Part shown: in pieces, positions 43,709 through 53,500 of the stretch
How positions within the stretch are numbered: the first letter of the stretch is position 1
Layout: every line of letters begins with the position of its first letter
Source: Paracoccaceae bacterium
GTDB taxonomy: Bacteria > Pseudomonadota > Alphaproteobacteria > Rhodobacterales > Rhodobacteraceae
Direction of reading: 5' to 3'
Assembly: GCA_020832445.1 (NCBI GenBank)
Contig: JAFIEO010000042.1
Span: forward strand, 1-64,000
Length of the DNA: 64,000 nucleotides
Notes under the pieces: model-generated
The model's input: only the letters and a program-made list of their open reading frames with translations
The model's database searches: none
Told to the model about the DNA's origin: nothing
Translations under genes and position numbers: made by a program

Positions 43709-43875
43709 TAGACCGTGCAGCACTGCGTGGCTGCGCTGATCACCACATACTGACTGGCAGATCATGCACACCGCACCGGATCGGCGCGTGTTTCGCCCGA
43801 TTTCACCTGTTGGGGATTTGCCAAACCGGTGCAGGCCGACTATCTGGGGCACAGAAACATGAAGGGGTCGGCAGA

Positions 43876-45225
43876 ATGACGCAATTGCATATCATCGGCG
43901 GCGGCATGGCCGGATCAGAGGCCGCATGGCAGGCGGCAGGGCAGGGTGTGCAGGTTGTCATTCATGAAATGCGCCCGCAAACCGGCACATTCGCCCACCA
44001 GACCGATTATCTGGCCGAAATGGTGTGTTCCAATTCCTTCCGCTCGGATGATGATGAACAAAACGCAGTCGGGCTGCTGCATTGGGAAATGCGGGCGGCA
44101 GGCGGGTTGATTATGGACATGGCAGACCGGCACGCACTGCCCGCAGGCGGTGCATTGGCGGTGGACCGTGACGCATTTGCGCGCGCGGTAACCGAAAAAC
44201 TGCTGGCGCACCCCAATATCCGGCTGGAACGCGGAGAGGTGAACGCGTTGCCTGATCAGGGGCAGTGGATCATTGCGACCGGCCCGCTGACATCCGGCGC
44301 GCTGGCCGAAGCGATTGCACAGGAAACCGGCGCAACCGCACTTGCCTTTTTTGACGCCATTGCGCCGATTGTCTATTTTGACACGATTGATCTGTCCAAG
44401 GCATGGTTCCAGTCGCGCTATGACAAGGGCGAGACAGAAGAACAGCGCACCGCCTATCTGAACTGCCCGATGGACCGTGACCAGTATGAAGCGTTCATTG
44501 ACGCGCTTCTGGCAGCCGACAAGACCGAATTCCACGAGGGCGAGACAGCACAGTATTTCGACGGTTGCCTGCCGATCGAGGTGATGGCTGAACGCGGGCG
44601 CGAAACGCTGCGCCATGGCCCGATGAAGCCCGTGGGCCTGACAAACCCGCATGCACCTGACAAGAAGCCTTATGCCGTTGTGCAATTGCGCCGCGACAAT
44701 GCCTTGGGCACGCTTTACAATATCGTGGGTTTTCAGACCAAGATGAAATATGGCGCACAAGCTACTGTTTTTAAATCAATTCCGGGGCTGGAAGATGCAT
44801 CTTTCGCGCGCCTTGGGGGGATTCACCGCAATACTTTCCTGAATTCTCCGACCTTGCTGGATGACCAGCTTCGCTTGCGTTCGCGCCCCAATATCCGCTT
44901 TGCTGGCCAGATTACGGGTGTGGAAGGATATGTTGAATCCGCTGCAATGGGTTTGCTGGCGGGGCGTCTTGCGGCGGGGGAATTGCTGGGCCAGCCTGTC
45001 GGCGCGCCGCCACGCGAAACGGCAATGGGTGCGTTGGTGCATCACATCACCGGCGGGGCCGAGGCCAAGACCTTCCAGCCGATGAATGTGAATTTCGGCC
45101 TGTTCCCCCCGATTGATGCCAAGGGCGGGCGGCGCGGGCGGCGTGACCGCTACAAGGCCTATACCGACCGCGCCAAACTGGCCTTCTCAGACTGGCTGGC
45201 AGGCCAGAAACGCGATGCCGCCTGA
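43876..45225 (+). CDS. trmFO: Folate-dependent tRNA (uracil-54) methyltransferase
   Basis: 449 residues. The N-terminal FAD motif [31 protein letters not shown] leads into [34 protein letters not shown], and the C-terminal [14 protein letters not shown] and [11 protein letters not shown]. It makes ribothymidine at position 54 of tRNA from 5,10-methylenetetrahydrofolate. ATG 43876 has AAGGGG upstream. Its last codons overlap the gluQ start by 11 bases, so the tRNA-modification genes are coupled. Confidence 0.95.
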   Translation: MTQLHIIGGGMAGSEAAWQAAGQGVQVVIHEMRPQTGTFAHQTDYLAEMVCSNSFRSDDDEQNAVGLLHWEMRAAGGLIMDMADRHALPAGGALAVDRDAFARAVTEKLLAHPNIRLERGEVNALPDQGQWIIATGPLTSGALAEAIAQETGATALAFFDAIAPIVYFDTIDLSKAWFQSRYDKGETEEQRTAYLNCPMDRDQYEAFIDALLAADKTEFHEGETAQYFDGCLPIEVMAERGRETLRHGPMKPVGLTNPHAPDKKPYAVVQLRRDNALGTLYNIVGFQTKMKYGAQATVFKSIPGLEDASFARLGGIHRNTFLNSPTLLDDQLRLRSRPNIRFAGQITGVEGYVESAAMGLLAGRLAAGELLGQPVGAPPRETAMGALVHHITGGAEAKTFQPMNVNFGLFPPIDAKGGRRGRRDRYKAYTDRAKLAFSDWLAGQKRDAA

Positions 45226-46063
45226 AGGGCGCATAACCCGTTTTGCGCCGTCGCCCACTGGCCCGCTGCATCTGGGGCACGCCTATTCGGCGCTGATAGC
45301 TGCGCAGCGCGGCAAGCATGGCGGGTTCCTGCTGCGCATCGAAGATATTGACCAAAGCCGGTGCCGTCCCGCGTTCGAGGCGCAGATTTACGACGATCTG
45401 CGCTGGCTGGGGCTGGATTGGCCCACACCTGTCATGCGCCAGTCCGACCGCATGCCCGCCTACCGCGCCGCGCTGCAAAAACTGGCGGGGCTGGGGGTGC
45501 TTTATCCATGCAGCTGCACGCGCGGGGACATTCGCGCGGCCATGTCTGCCCCGCAAGAAGGGGCACCCGTGATCGGGCCTGACGGGTTGGTTTACCCCGG
45601 AACCTGTCGTGGGCGCGGCATGTCGCAGGCAGGCGCGGAGGATGCGTTGCGTCTTGACATGCGCCGCGCGCTGTCACTGGCGGGGCCGGTTTCTTTTGTC
45701 GAAAACGGTCCCCTGCATGGCGGGACGCATCGCCTTGATCCCGATCATATGATCGCCAATATCGGCGATGTGGTGCTGGCGCGGCGCGATATGGGGACCA
45801 GCTATCACCTGTCGGTCGTTGTCGATGATGCGTCGCAGGGTATCAGCGAAGTGACCCGTGGCGCGGACCTGTTTGATGCAACCGCTATTCACGCGCTGCT
45901 TCAGATATTGCTGGAACTTCCACGGCCAACCTATTGGCATCATGACCTGATTCGGGATGAACAGGGCAAGCGGCTGGCCAAGCGCGATGATGCCCGCGCC
46001 ATTGCCGCTTACCGCGCAACCGGTGCCAGCCCCGCCGATATTTGCGCAATGGTTAGCCTTTAA
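45215..46063 (+). CDS. gluQ: Glutamyl-Q tRNA(Asp) synthetase
   Basis: 282 residues, a shortened GluRS-like catalytic domain without the anticodon-binding part. [21 protein letters not shown] has the HIGH-equivalent motif, RIEDIDQSR the substrate pocket, [10 protein letters not shown] and YPGTCRGRG the zinc ligands, and KRLAKRDDA the KMSKS equivalent. It puts glutamate on queuosine of tRNA-Asp. The 3' end overlaps the convergent hisI by 11 bases. TrmFO just upstream is also a tRNA modification enzyme. Confidence 0.93.
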   Translation: MPPEGRITRFAPSPTGPLHLGHAYSALIAAQRGKHGGFLLRIEDIDQSRCRPAFEAQIYDDLRWLGLDWPTPVMRQSDRMPAYRAALQKLAGLGVLYPCSCTRGDIRAAMSAPQEGAPVIGPDGLVYPGTCRGRGMSQAGAEDALRLDMRRALSLAGPVSFVENGPLHGGTHRLDPDHMIANIGDVVLARRDMGTSYHLSVVVDDASQGISEVTRGADLFDATAIHALLQILLELPRPTYWHHDLIRDEQGKRLAKRDDARAIAAYRATGASPADICAMVSL

Positions 46064-46415
46064 GCGGGGTCATCAATTCGGTTTCCGCGCCATCACGCAC
46101 GGCTGTGTAGAAACAGCTTTTGCGGTTAGTGTGGCAGGCGGGGCCGGTCTGATCAACCATAACCAACAGGCAATCGCGGTCACAATCCAGCCGGAAATCG
46201 ACCAGCTTTTGCACATGCCCTGATGTTTCGCCCTTGATCCAGAACGACTGACGCGAGCGTGACCAGTATGTCACGCGACCGGTTTGCAGCGTTTGGGTGA
46301 CCGCATCGGCATTCATCCAGGCCATCATCAGCACCTGACCGCTTTCATGATCCTGCGCGATGACGGGGATAAGTCCGTTATCGTCATATGTTAGGGTTTG
46401 CGGATCGAAAATCAT
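46053..46415 (-). CDS. hisI: Phosphoribosyl-AMP cyclohydrolase
   Basis: 120 residues. YWSRSRQSFWIKGETSGHVQKLVDFRLDCDRDCLLVMVDQTGPACHTNRKSCFY contains the zinc ligands (Cys in D-C-D-x-D-C and A-C-H-T) and substrate residues. It opens the purine ring in histidine synthesis (step three). The HisE part is absent, as usual in alphaproteobacteria. hisA is at 21877..22599; other his genes are outside the window. It converges with gluQ. Confidence 0.95.
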   Translation of the reverse strand: MIFDPQTLTYDDNGLIPVIAQDHESGQVLMMAWMNADAVTQTLQTGRVTYWSRSRQSFWIKGETSGHVQKLVDFRLDCDRDCLLVMVDQTGPACHTNRKSCFYTAVRDGAETELMTPLKG

Positions 46416-46476
46416 GGGCTATGTCCTTTTTGGGCGATCAAGGCATAGCCCGACACAACACAAAGGAAAACCCGTC

Positions 46477-46923
46477 TTGAGCGATAATGCAGACCTGATA
46501 AAACTGTATTCCGGCCGAATTCTGGCGCTGGCCACGGATATTCCGCATCATGCGCGGCTGGACGGGCCGCAAGCCAGTGTGAAGCGCCGCTCTCCGCTTT
46601 GCGGGTCAACGGTGACAGTTGATCTGGATGTGACGGACGGGCGCGTCAGCCGTTTCGGGCAGGATGTGAAAGCCTGTGCCCTGGGGCAGGCGGCGGCTGC
46701 GGTGCTGGGGCAGGTGGTGCTGGGACGCAGCGCGCAGGAACTGGCGCTTGCGCGCGACCAGTTGCGCGCGATGTTGCAGCAAGACGGGCCAGCGCCGGAC
46801 GCACCGTTTGAAGGGTATGAGGTGCTGCAACCCGCACGCGAATATCGAAACCGCCACGCTTCTATCCTGCTGGCGATCGAGGCTGCAACCGAAGCTGCGG
46901 AAACACTGGCGCAACAGGCATAG
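46477..46923 (+). CDS. NifU-like iron-sulfur scaffold protein
   Basis: 148 residues starting at TTG 46477 (AAGGAAAA six bases upstream; no in-frame ATG near). LYSGRILALATDIPHHARLDGPQASVKRRSPLCGSTVTVDLDV shows the first cluster cysteine, and DVKACALGQAAAAVL the second. This is the NifU/SufU N-terminal-like pattern, but the third cysteine expected in IscU is not seen, so it is a variant. It probably carries or inserts Fe-S clusters; partner genes are not nearby. Confidence 0.8.
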   Translation: MSDNADLIKLYSGRILALATDIPHHARLDGPQASVKRRSPLCGSTVTVDLDVTDGRVSRFGQDVKACALGQAAAAVLGQVVLGRSAQELALARDQLRAMLQQDGPAPDAPFEGYEVLQPAREYRNRHASILLAIEAATEAAETLAQQA

Positions 46924-46989
46924 ATCCCCCTTGACCTTGACGGCAGGACGGCGCATTTCGCAAATGTTTGTGACTGGATAGGCCCCAAG

Positions 46990-47487
46990 ATGACAGACCT
47001 GACCTTGCGCGATGCCACCGTGGATGATGCGGCCTGTATCTGCGATATCTGGAATCCGATCATTCGCGACACAGTCATCACCTTCAACCCTGTGGAACGC
47101 AGCCCCGCCGAAATAGCGTCGATGATTCGCGACCGTCAGGGGGCAGGGCATGCCTTCATGATGGCAGAACTGCGCGGGCAGGTGCTGGGATTCGCAAGCT
47201 ATGCACAGTTTCGTGGCGGGCTGGGATATGCGCGCTGTATGGAACATACGATCAACCTGCATGACGCCGCACGCGGCAAAGGGGCAGGGCGCGCGCTGTT
47301 GCTGGCGCTGGAAGATCATGCGCGCCGCGCGGGCAACCATGTTATGGTGGGCGCGGTGACCGTGTCGAATACCGCCAGCGTCGCGTTTCATGCCGCACTG
47401 GGCTATGAAACCGTCGGCACAATGCCGCAGGTTGGCTGGAAATTCGGGCAGTTTCACGATTTGGTGCTGATGCAGAAAATTCTGTGA
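46990..47487 (+). CDS. GNAT acetyltransferase, phosphinothricin type
   Basis: 165 residues. The pattern LTLRDATVDDAACICDIWNPIIRDTVITFNPVERSPAEI opens like phosphinothricin/methionine-sulfoximine acetyltransferases. EHTINLHDAARGKGAGRALLLALEDHARRAG is motif A for acetyl-CoA. These enzymes acetylate methionine derivatives or related amino acids. The substrate is not known here. Confidence 0.87.
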   Translation: MTDLTLRDATVDDAACICDIWNPIIRDTVITFNPVERSPAEIASMIRDRQGAGHAFMMAELRGQVLGFASYAQFRGGLGYARCMEHTINLHDAARGKGAGRALLLALEDHARRAGNHVMVGAVTVSNTASVAFHAALGYETVGTMPQVGWKFGQFHDLVLMQKIL

Positions 47488-47540
47488 CATGTGGCGTTTC
47501 GCCTGCTGCATTTCCCCCACGGCCCTGCTAGTTTTTCTGC

Positions 47541-48224
47541 ATGTCGATCTGGTTACGCATTGCTGACGCGCTGAAAGCGCTGCGCAAGGGGGAAAGCCTT
47601 AGCGCGGTTTTTGACCGTTTGCGCACAGCACCTGAACGCAGCGTGGCCTTCACCATTGCGGTCATTGCCCTTGGGGCGAAGCTGGCCAAGGCAGACGGGC
47701 AGGTCACGCGCGGTGAAGTCGCGGCCTTCCGGCGGGTTTTCATCATCGCGCCCGAAGAAGAAGCCAACGCGGCGCGTGTGTTCAATCTGGCGCGGCAGGA
47801 TGTGGCGGGGTTTGACCTATATGCGCACAAGATCGCAAGCATGTTCGCGCCGCGCGACCCCGTTTTGATGGATTTGATGGAAGGCCTGTTTGAAGTGGCC
47901 ATGTCCGACGGTAGTTTCCACCCAGCCGAGGAAGAGTTCCTGTCACAGGTCGCGCAGATCTTCGGCCTGTCGGAACGGTGCTTCCGGTGCCTGCGCGCGC
48001 GCTATGTCGGCGATGTTGCGCCAGATCCTTATGACGTGCTGGAAGTCACGCCTGATGCGCCGCTGGATGATATTCGCCGCATCTACCGGCAAGCGGTCCG
48101 TGACACCCATCCCGACCGCATGGCCGCGCGCGGCGTCCCCCCCGAGGCCGTCAAACTGGCCGAACACCGGCTGCGCGACCTGAACCGTGCATGGGATGAA
48201 ATCCAGTCCAGCCGCGCGGCCTAG
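47541..48224 (+). CDS. djlA: TerB/J-domain protein (DjlA-like)
   Basis: 227 residues. A TerB-type helical domain (about 38-150: AKADGQVTRGEVAAFRRVF ... GLFEVAMSDGSFHPAEEEFL, with acidic metal-like DGQ/DGSF sites) leads to a C-terminal J-domain (DPYDVLEVTPDAPLDDIRRIYRQAVRDTHPDRM) with the HPD tripeptide that stimulates DnaK. E. coli DjlA has an N-terminal membrane helix; here there is none, so it is probably a cytoplasmic co-chaperone variant. Confidence 0.85.
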   Translation: MSIWLRIADALKALRKGESLSAVFDRLRTAPERSVAFTIAVIALGAKLAKADGQVTRGEVAAFRRVFIIAPEEEANAARVFNLARQDVAGFDLYAHKIASMFAPRDPVLMDLMEGLFEVAMSDGSFHPAEEEFLSQVAQIFGLSERCFRCLRARYVGDVAPDPYDVLEVTPDAPLDDIRRIYRQAVRDTHPDRMAARGVPPEAVKLAEHRLRDLNRAWDEIQSSRAA

Positions 48225-48270
48225 CACCTGAGCCGAGGAGTGGGAAACATGGGTTTATGCGCGCTCGTGC

Positions 48271-48498
48271 CCTTTTTGCGGACATCGGGAAAGCCCCAAG
48301 GCGCGAAGCAAAGGCCGCAGGTGGCCCGCGCCATCGGCGGGCCGTCCCGCGGCCTGCCGATTTGGCCAGCGACACACCAAGCGATTTAAGTAAGGGATAT
48401 GCAGCTTGCATAGACTGCGCGTCTTAAATGTCAGACCGGCAGACCCCGGCCCACCGCTGGCGCGGGGGTTTTACAAGCGCGAATAACCCCAAAAGGCC
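48271..48498 (-). repeat. Dispersed repeat family 1, copy E (full length, 228 bp)
   Basis: Opposite orientation to copy B but the same length, 228 bases. In element orientation it begins GGCCTTTTGGGG and ends CCGCAAAAAGG, keeps GCGCCAGCGGTGGGCC and GGCCCGCCGATGGCGC, and shares the central TGCATATCCCTTACTTAAAT with copy B. It fills the 48225..48514 gap and lies beside the truncated HTH gene. Confidence 0.83.
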
Positions 48499-48514
48499 AA
48501 ATATGTTTAATACC

Positions 48515-48898
48515 TCAGCCCTGCGCAGCGCAATTATGGTGCCTGAAATAACAGCGACCGCCATTGATCACGGTACTGTGACCCCCCGTACCGTCGTCGG
48601 GTTCGGCCATCGATTCCAACGCCATCACACGGGCCAGCACGATCCGGTAGATGACGGTGAAACCGTTCTTGCAGGGGCGGCGTCCGGTCTCGATCAGGAT
48701 GCCCTCCTTCAGGAAATCGCTGATCGTCCGCTTCACGGTGCTTTCGCCCAGCTCGGTGTGGCGTTGGATCGTGCCCTTGGAGCACCAGATGCCCGAGCCG
48801 TCATCGTTCGCCTTGTCGGCCAGGAACATGATGATCTGCTTGCGCGCGGCACTGCCGAAGCGGCGGTCAGCGCATTCGTTCGCGACGCGCCAGCTCAT
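48515..48898 (-). CDS. Truncated phage/plasmid-type HTH protein
   Basis: 127 residues. The first 95 (MSWRVANECADRRFGSAARKQIIMFLADKANDDGSGIWCSKGTIQRHTELGESTVKRTISDFLKEGILIE) form a winged-helix domain like replication or regulatory proteins of phages and plasmids in Rhodobacteraceae. Such proteins are usually longer; the last 25 residues here (GGHSTVINGGRCYFRHHNCAAQG) look unrelated, so the gene appears cut short. It sits next to tRNA-Arg and a repeat, which suggests the remnant of an inserted element. Its function may be lost. Confidence 0.6.
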   Translation of the reverse strand: MSWRVANECADRRFGSAARKQIIMFLADKANDDGSGIWCSKGTIQRHTELGESTVKRTISDFLKEGILIETGRRPCKNGFTVIYRIVLARVMALESMAEPDDGTGGHSTVINGGRCYFRHHNCAAQG

Positions 48899-48933
48899 CG
48901 CAGCGCCTCAGCAGGGCTGAATCGGCCCGCAAC

Positions 48934-48951
48934 TTGTACAGGTTTGTACAG
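48934..48951. repeat. Direct repeat TTGTACAG x2 upstream of HTH gene
   Basis: TTGTACAG occurs at 48934..48941 and 48944..48951, 10 bases (one helical turn) apart, about 36-53 bases upstream of the HTH start. The spacing and place suit an operator or iteron pair for that protein. Confidence 0.45.
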
Positions 48952-49052
48952 AAATCCCGTCCGCAGCGCCCGATTTGCCGGGAAATCAAACGGGCGTTTC
49001 CGCAGCCGCTTTCGCAAGCCCCTGACAAAACGCCATATTTTATTGGGTTTTT

Positions 49053-49129
49053 TGGTGACCCCGACAGGATTCGAACCTGTAACCTGCCCCTTAGGAGGGG
49101 GCTGCTCTATCCAGTTGAGCCACGGGGCC
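49053..49129 (-). tRNA. tRNA-Arg (anticodon CCU)
   Basis: 77 bases, minus strand, CCA encoded. Acceptor GGCCCCG/CGGGGTC, D-arm GCTC/GAGC, anticodon stem GCCCC/GGGGC with loop CTCCTAA giving anticodon CCU (codon AGG), and T-arm ACAGG-TTCGAAT-CCTGT. It reads a rare arginine codon in this G+C-rich genome. No poly-T follows its 3' end, and a mobile-element-type HTH gene lies just downstream, as is common for tRNA integration sites. Confidence 0.95.
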
Positions 49130-49247
49130 AGCGTGTCCTGCAATAGCGCGTCACGCGGCGCTTGTCACGGGGGTGGCTTCGCTCTTGCTCATTGTTGTCA
49201 ACAGGGGCTAACATCATATCTTTACAAACTCTGACAGGATTACGGAT

Positions 49248-50285
49248 TTGCCCCCCTATCTTCCCCCGGAAAGCCATCGTCCCCTTACATTGCGTGATGT
49301 CTCTGATGCCAGCGGTGTCAGTGAAATGACGGTCAGTCGCGTGTTGCGCAACCGGGCAGATGTGTCGCCTGCAACGCGTGACAAGGTGCTGGCGGCGGCC
49401 AAGGCGCTGGGTTACGTGCCCAACAAGATTGCAGGCGCGCTGGCCAGCCAGCGGGTCAATCTGGTTGGGGTGGTCATTCCGTCGCTGGCCAATATGGTGT
49501 TTCCTGAAGTGCTGGGCGGGATTTCCGAAGCGCTGGAGGATTCGGGCCTGCAACCTGTCTTCGGGGCAACCGATTACAAGCCCGAGCGCGAGGAGAATGT
49601 CATCTATGAAATGTTGTCCTGGCGTCCGTCGGGCATGATCCTTGCGGGGCTGGAGCATTCTGACGCAGCGCGCGCCATGCTGGCCGCAGCCGGTGTGCCG
49701 ATTGTCGAAATCATGGATATTGATGGCACGCCGATTGATTCCATGGTGGGCATTTCCCACAAACGTGCAGGCCGCGAAATGGCAGAGGCGATTCTGGCCG
49801 CTGGCTATCGCCGGATCGGGTTCATGGGGTCCAAGATGCCCGATGACCACCGCGCGCGCAAACGGCTAGAGGGGTTCACCGAAGCGCTGACAGCGGCGGG
49901 CGTGTCGCTGGCCGCGACCGCACATTACGCGGGTGGGTCGTCGCTGGCCAAGGGCCGCGAAATGACGGCGGCCATTCTGAAGGACAACCCGGATCTGGAT
50001 TTCCTGTATTATTCCAATGATATGATCGGGGCGGGCGGGTTGCTGTATTGTCTGGATCAGGGGCTTGATGTGCCCGGCCAGATCGGGCTTGCGGGGTTCA
50101 ACGGGCTGGAACTTCTGGACGGGTTGCGCTTGCGTCTGGCCACAACGGATGCCTGCCGCCGCGAAATCGGCCGCCATGCGGCGGAAATCGTCGCGGGCAA
50201 AAGCGCGGATGGCACCATTGGCGGTAAGGTCATCGAACTTAGCCCCCGCATGGAACCCGGCGATACGATCCGCGCCAGTCGCTAA
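49248..50285 (+). CDS. LacI-family transcriptional regulator
   Basis: 345 residues from TTG 49248. The HTH and hinge are TLRDVSDASGVSEMTVSRVLRNRADVSPATRDKVLAAAKALGYVPNKIAGAL, followed by a periplasmic-binding-like effector domain (VNLVGVVIPSLANMVFPEVLGGISEALED ... FLYYSNDMIGAGGLLYCLDQGLDVPGQIGLAGFNGLEL). The hinge has A-G-A-L-A-S as in GntR/gluconate-type LacI members, so a sugar acid is a plausible effector. No sugar operon is next to it. AGGA lies eight bases upstream. Confidence 0.88.
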   Translation: MPPYLPPESHRPLTLRDVSDASGVSEMTVSRVLRNRADVSPATRDKVLAAAKALGYVPNKIAGALASQRVNLVGVVIPSLANMVFPEVLGGISEALEDSGLQPVFGATDYKPEREENVIYEMLSWRPSGMILAGLEHSDAARAMLAAAGVPIVEIMDIDGTPIDSMVGISHKRAGREMAEAILAAGYRRIGFMGSKMPDDHRARKRLEGFTEALTAAGVSLAATAHYAGGSSLAKGREMTAAILKDNPDLDFLYYSNDMIGAGGLLYCLDQGLDVPGQIGLAGFNGLELLDGLRLRLATTDACRREIGRHAAEIVAGKSADGTIGGKVIELSPRMEPGDTIRASR

Positions 50286-50374
50286 GTCTGCATGACAGGG
50301 CGGTAGCAGGGCTTTCCCTTGTCGCGCAGGGGCGCTAAACACGGCCCCAGATTACCGAAAATGGGGCCGGACAG

Positions 50375-53300
50375 ATGGCGATGGACAAGAATTTTGATGC
50401 GCAGGCTGCCGAGCGGCGGATTGCCGATATGTGGCAGGCGCAAGATGCGTTTGCAGCGGGCGCGAACAAGCACCGCGATGACGCCTTCAGCATCATGATT
50501 CCGCCGCCCAATGTGACGGGCAGCCTGCATATGGGCCATGCCTTCAACAACACGCTTCAGGATATTCTGGTGCGCTGGAAACGGATGCAGGGCTTTGACA
50601 CGCTGTGGCAGCCCGGGCAGGACCATGCGGGCATTGCCACGCAGATGGTTGTTGAACGTGGTCTGGCGGCTGAGGGAAAGAAGCGCACGGATTTCACGCG
50701 CGACGAATTTCTGGCCAAGGTCTGGGAATGGAAGGCGCAATCGGGCGGCACCATCATCGGGCAGTTGCAGCGGCTGGGTTGTTCGCTGGACTGGTCGCGC
50801 AATGCGTTTACCATGTCCGGCGCACCGGGCGCGCCTGCCGGCGAGGATGGCAATTTCCACGATGCGGTGATCAAGGTTTTCGTGGAGATGTATAACAAGG
50901 GCCTGATCTATCGCGGCAAGCGGTTGGTCAACTGGGACCCGCATTTTGAAACCGCGATTTCCGATCTTGAGGTCGAGAATATCGAGACTGACGGCCATAT
51001 GTGGCATTTCAAATACCCGCTGGCTGGTGGTGAAACCTATGAGTATTTGGAGCAAGATGAAGACGGGAACGTGATCTTCCGCGAGACGCGTGATTATATT
51101 TCCATTGCGACTACGCGCCCTGAAACCATGTTGGGTGACGGGGCGGTTGCGGTTCATCCATCGGATAAACGTTACACGTCAATCGTAGGAAAACTATGTG
51201 AAATTCCGGTTGGCCCGAAAGAGCATCGCCGCTTGATTCCGATTATTACAGATGAGTATCCTGACCCCGCCTTCGGGTCTGGCGCGGTCAAGATTACCGG
51301 TGCGCATGACGCCAATGACTATGGCGTGGCCAAGCGCGCGGGCATACCGATGTATAGGTTGATGGACACGCGCGCGCAGATGCGTGCGGATGGCGCGCCC
51401 TATGCCGAAGCTGCCGGCGTGGCGGGCGCTGTGGCGCGCGGCGAGCGCAGCTTGTCCGAGGCAGAGGCCGACGCGCTGAATCTTGTGCCTGACCATCTGC
51501 GCGGGCTTGACCGCTATGCGGCGCGTGAACGCGTGGTGGAGGAAATCACGGCCGAGGGGCTGGCGGTGATGACGCGGGCAGATGATGCGCGACTGGGCCG
51601 CAAGCCGGGCGCGGAGGATGACCCGGCGGAGTTGGTGCCGCTGGTCGAGGCGAAGAAGATCATGCAACCCTATGGCGACCGGTCCAAGGTGGTTATTGAA
51701 CCCATGTTGACCGACCAGTGGTTTGTTGACGCCGAAAAGGTTGTTGGGCCAGCGCTGGACGCAGTGCGCGATGGCCGTGTGAAGATCATGCCGGAGAGTG
51801 GTGAGAAGACCTATTACCACTGGCTGGAGAATATCGAGCCTTGGTGCATCTCGCGGCAACTCTGGTGGGGGCATCAGATTCCGGTTTGGTATGGGCCGAA
51901 ATTTGATGAGAACGGACAGCTACTTCATGGACAAAGCGAGAAGTTTTGTGGGTCGAGCTTTGAAGAAGCGAAGCAACTTGCACAAGAATACTATTCGGAG
52001 ACACTTTCGTGGGTCCGTGAGATCGTCGAATTCGATCCGGCGGCTGATCCACATTTTTCAAATGATGATGCTAAATCGCTGTGGAAATTCCTAAATATTC
52101 CAGAAACTGTTCCGCGTCCCGAGCCAAAACACTGGACTTTGAATTGGTCTGCGCGAACACTCCGGATCGGCCGCGACCCCGACGTCCTAGACACATGGTT
52201 CTCCTCGGGTCTCTGGCCCATCGGGACGCTGGGCTGGCCGGAGCAGACGGATGAGTTGAAACGCTTTTTCCCGACATCCGTGTTGATCACCGGACAGGAC
52301 ATCCTGTTCTTCTGGGTCGCGCGCATGATGATGATGCAGCTGGCGGTCGTGGATGAAATACCGTTCCACCATGTTTATCTGCATGGGCTGGTGCGCGATG
52401 CCAAGGGCAAGAAGATGTCGAAATCCCTTGGCAATGTCGTCGATCCGCTGGAAATCATTGACGAATATGGCGCGGATGCGCTGCGGTTCACGAATGCGTC
52501 CATGGCCAGCATGGGCGGTGTGCTGAAGCTGGATACGCAACGCATTGCGGGGTATCGGAACTTCACGACCAAGCTGTGGAATGCCTGCCGCTTTGCCGAA
52601 ATGAACGGGGTTTGGGAAAACCATACCACGCAGGCGGCCCCGCCACAGGCACAGGCGACCGTGAACCGCTGGATCATGGGCGAGACCGCGCGCGTGCGCG
52701 AAACAGTGGATGCGGCGCTGACTGATTACCGGTTCAACGATGCGGCGAATGCGCTTTATGCCTTTGTCTGGGGTAAGGTGTGCGACTGGTATGTGGAATT
52801 CGCCAAGCCCCTGTTTGACGGCGATCAGGCGCAGGAAACCCGCGCGACCATGGCGTGGGTGCTGGACCAGTGCATGATTCTGCTGCACCCGATGATGCCG
52901 TTCATCACCGAAGAATTGTGGCACCTGACAGGGGCGCGCGACAAGATTTGTGCGCATGCCGACTGGCCGGAATACGGGTCGGAACTGGTGGATGCGGGCG
53001 CCATGCGCGAAATGAACTGGGTGATCGGGCTGATTGAAACCATCCGGTCCGCGCGCCAGCAATTGCGCGTGCCAGTGGGGCTGAAGCTGAACATGGTGCA
53101 GCTGGAACTGAATGCGGACGGGCAGGCGGCCTTGGCGCGCAACATGGCGCTGGTGTCGAAACTGGCGCGCATCGCGTCACTGGAACAGGTGGACGCGCTG
53201 CCCAAAGGGTCCATTACCGTGGCCGTTGAAGGGGGCACATTTGGCCTGCCGCTGGAAGGGGTGATTGACATTGCCGCCGAAAAGGACCGGCTGCAAAAGA

Positions 53301-53476
53301 CCCAGGCCAAGGCCGAAAAGGAACGCGCGGGCATAGAGGGGCGCTTGAACAACGCCAAATTCGTGGCCAGCGCGCCCGAAGAGGTGGTCAGTGAAGCGCG
53401 CGAAAAATCCGCCCTGCTGGCCGAGGAGATTGACCGCCTTGGCCGCGCATTGGCGCAGTTGCAGGATATCGGGTGA
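50375..53476 (+). CDS. valS: Valyl-tRNA synthetase
   Basis: 1033 residues. HIGH motif in [19 protein letters not shown], editing domain with [23 protein letters not shown] in [15 protein letters not shown], anticodon-binding domain, and a C-terminal coiled coil ([37 protein letters not shown]). Between [11 protein letters not shown] and [15 protein letters not shown] there is a long segment of about 100 residues, and the DNA there (about 51880..52150) is distinctly less G+C-rich than the rest. The central gene may be mosaic. The ATG at 50375 is followed by another at 50381. Confidence 0.97.
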   Translation: MAMDKNFDAQAAERRIADMWQAQDAFAAGANKHRDDAFSIMIPPPNVTGSLHMGHAFNNTLQDILVRWKRMQGFDTLWQPGQDHAGIATQMVVERGLAAEGKKRTDFTRDEFLAKVWEWKAQSGGTIIGQLQRLGCSLDWSRNAFTMSGAPGAPAGEDGNFHDAVIKVFVEMYNKGLIYRGKRLVNWDPHFETAISDLEVENIETDGHMWHFKYPLAGGETYEYLEQDEDGNVIFRETRDYISIATTRPETMLGDGAVAVHPSDKRYTSIVGKLCEIPVGPKEHRRLIPIITDEYPDPAFGSGAVKITGAHDANDYGVAKRAGIPMYRLMDTRAQMRADGAPYAEAAGVAGAVARGERSLSEAEADALNLVPDHLRGLDRYAARERVVEEITAEGLAVMTRADDARLGRKPGAEDDPAELVPLVEAKKIMQPYGDRSKVVIEPMLTDQWFVDAEKVVGPALDAVRDGRVKIMPESGEKTYYHWLENIEPWCISRQLWWGHQIPVWYGPKFDENGQLLHGQSEKFCGSSFEEAKQLAQEYYSETLSWVREIVEFDPAADPHFSNDDAKSLWKFLNIPETVPRPEPKHWTLNWSARTLRIGRDPDVLDTWFSSGLWPIGTLGWPEQTDELKRFFPTSVLITGQDILFFWVARMMMMQLAVVDEIPFHHVYLHGLVRDAKGKKMSKSLGNVVDPLEIIDEYGADALRFTNASMASMGGVLKLDTQRIAGYRNFTTKLWNACRFAEMNGVWENHTTQAAPPQAQATVNRWIMGETARVRETVDAALTDYRFNDAANALYAFVWGKVCDWYVEFAKPLFDGDQAQETRATMAWVLDQCMILLHPMMPFITEELWHLTGARDKICAHADWPEYGSELVDAGAMREMNWVIGLIETIRSARQQLRVPVGLKLNMVQLELNADGQAALARNMALVSKLARIASLEQVDALPKGSITVAVEGGTFGLPLEGVIDIAAEKDRLQKTQAKAEKERAGIEGRLNNAKFVASAPEEVVSEAREKSALLAEEIDRLGRALAQLQDIG
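51040..51064 (+). repeat. Short repeated motif (copy 3) inside valS
   Basis: TGAGTATTTGGAGCAAGATG followed by AAGAC, nearly identical to the copies upstream of mch (7421..7445) and hisA (22675..22699), but here within coding sequence (YEYLEQDED). The match could be coincidence helped by codon choice, yet about 22 of 24 positions agree with the mch copy. Lower-G+C stretches appear downstream of it. Confidence 0.5.
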
Positions 53477-53500
53477 TAAGCTGTCGGGCAGGGGGCTGGT

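Noticed and set aside
48428-49234. Open frame of 268 codons over the HTH gene and tRNA-Arg
   Set aside because: It passes through a tRNA and a repeat and has no protein-like composition.
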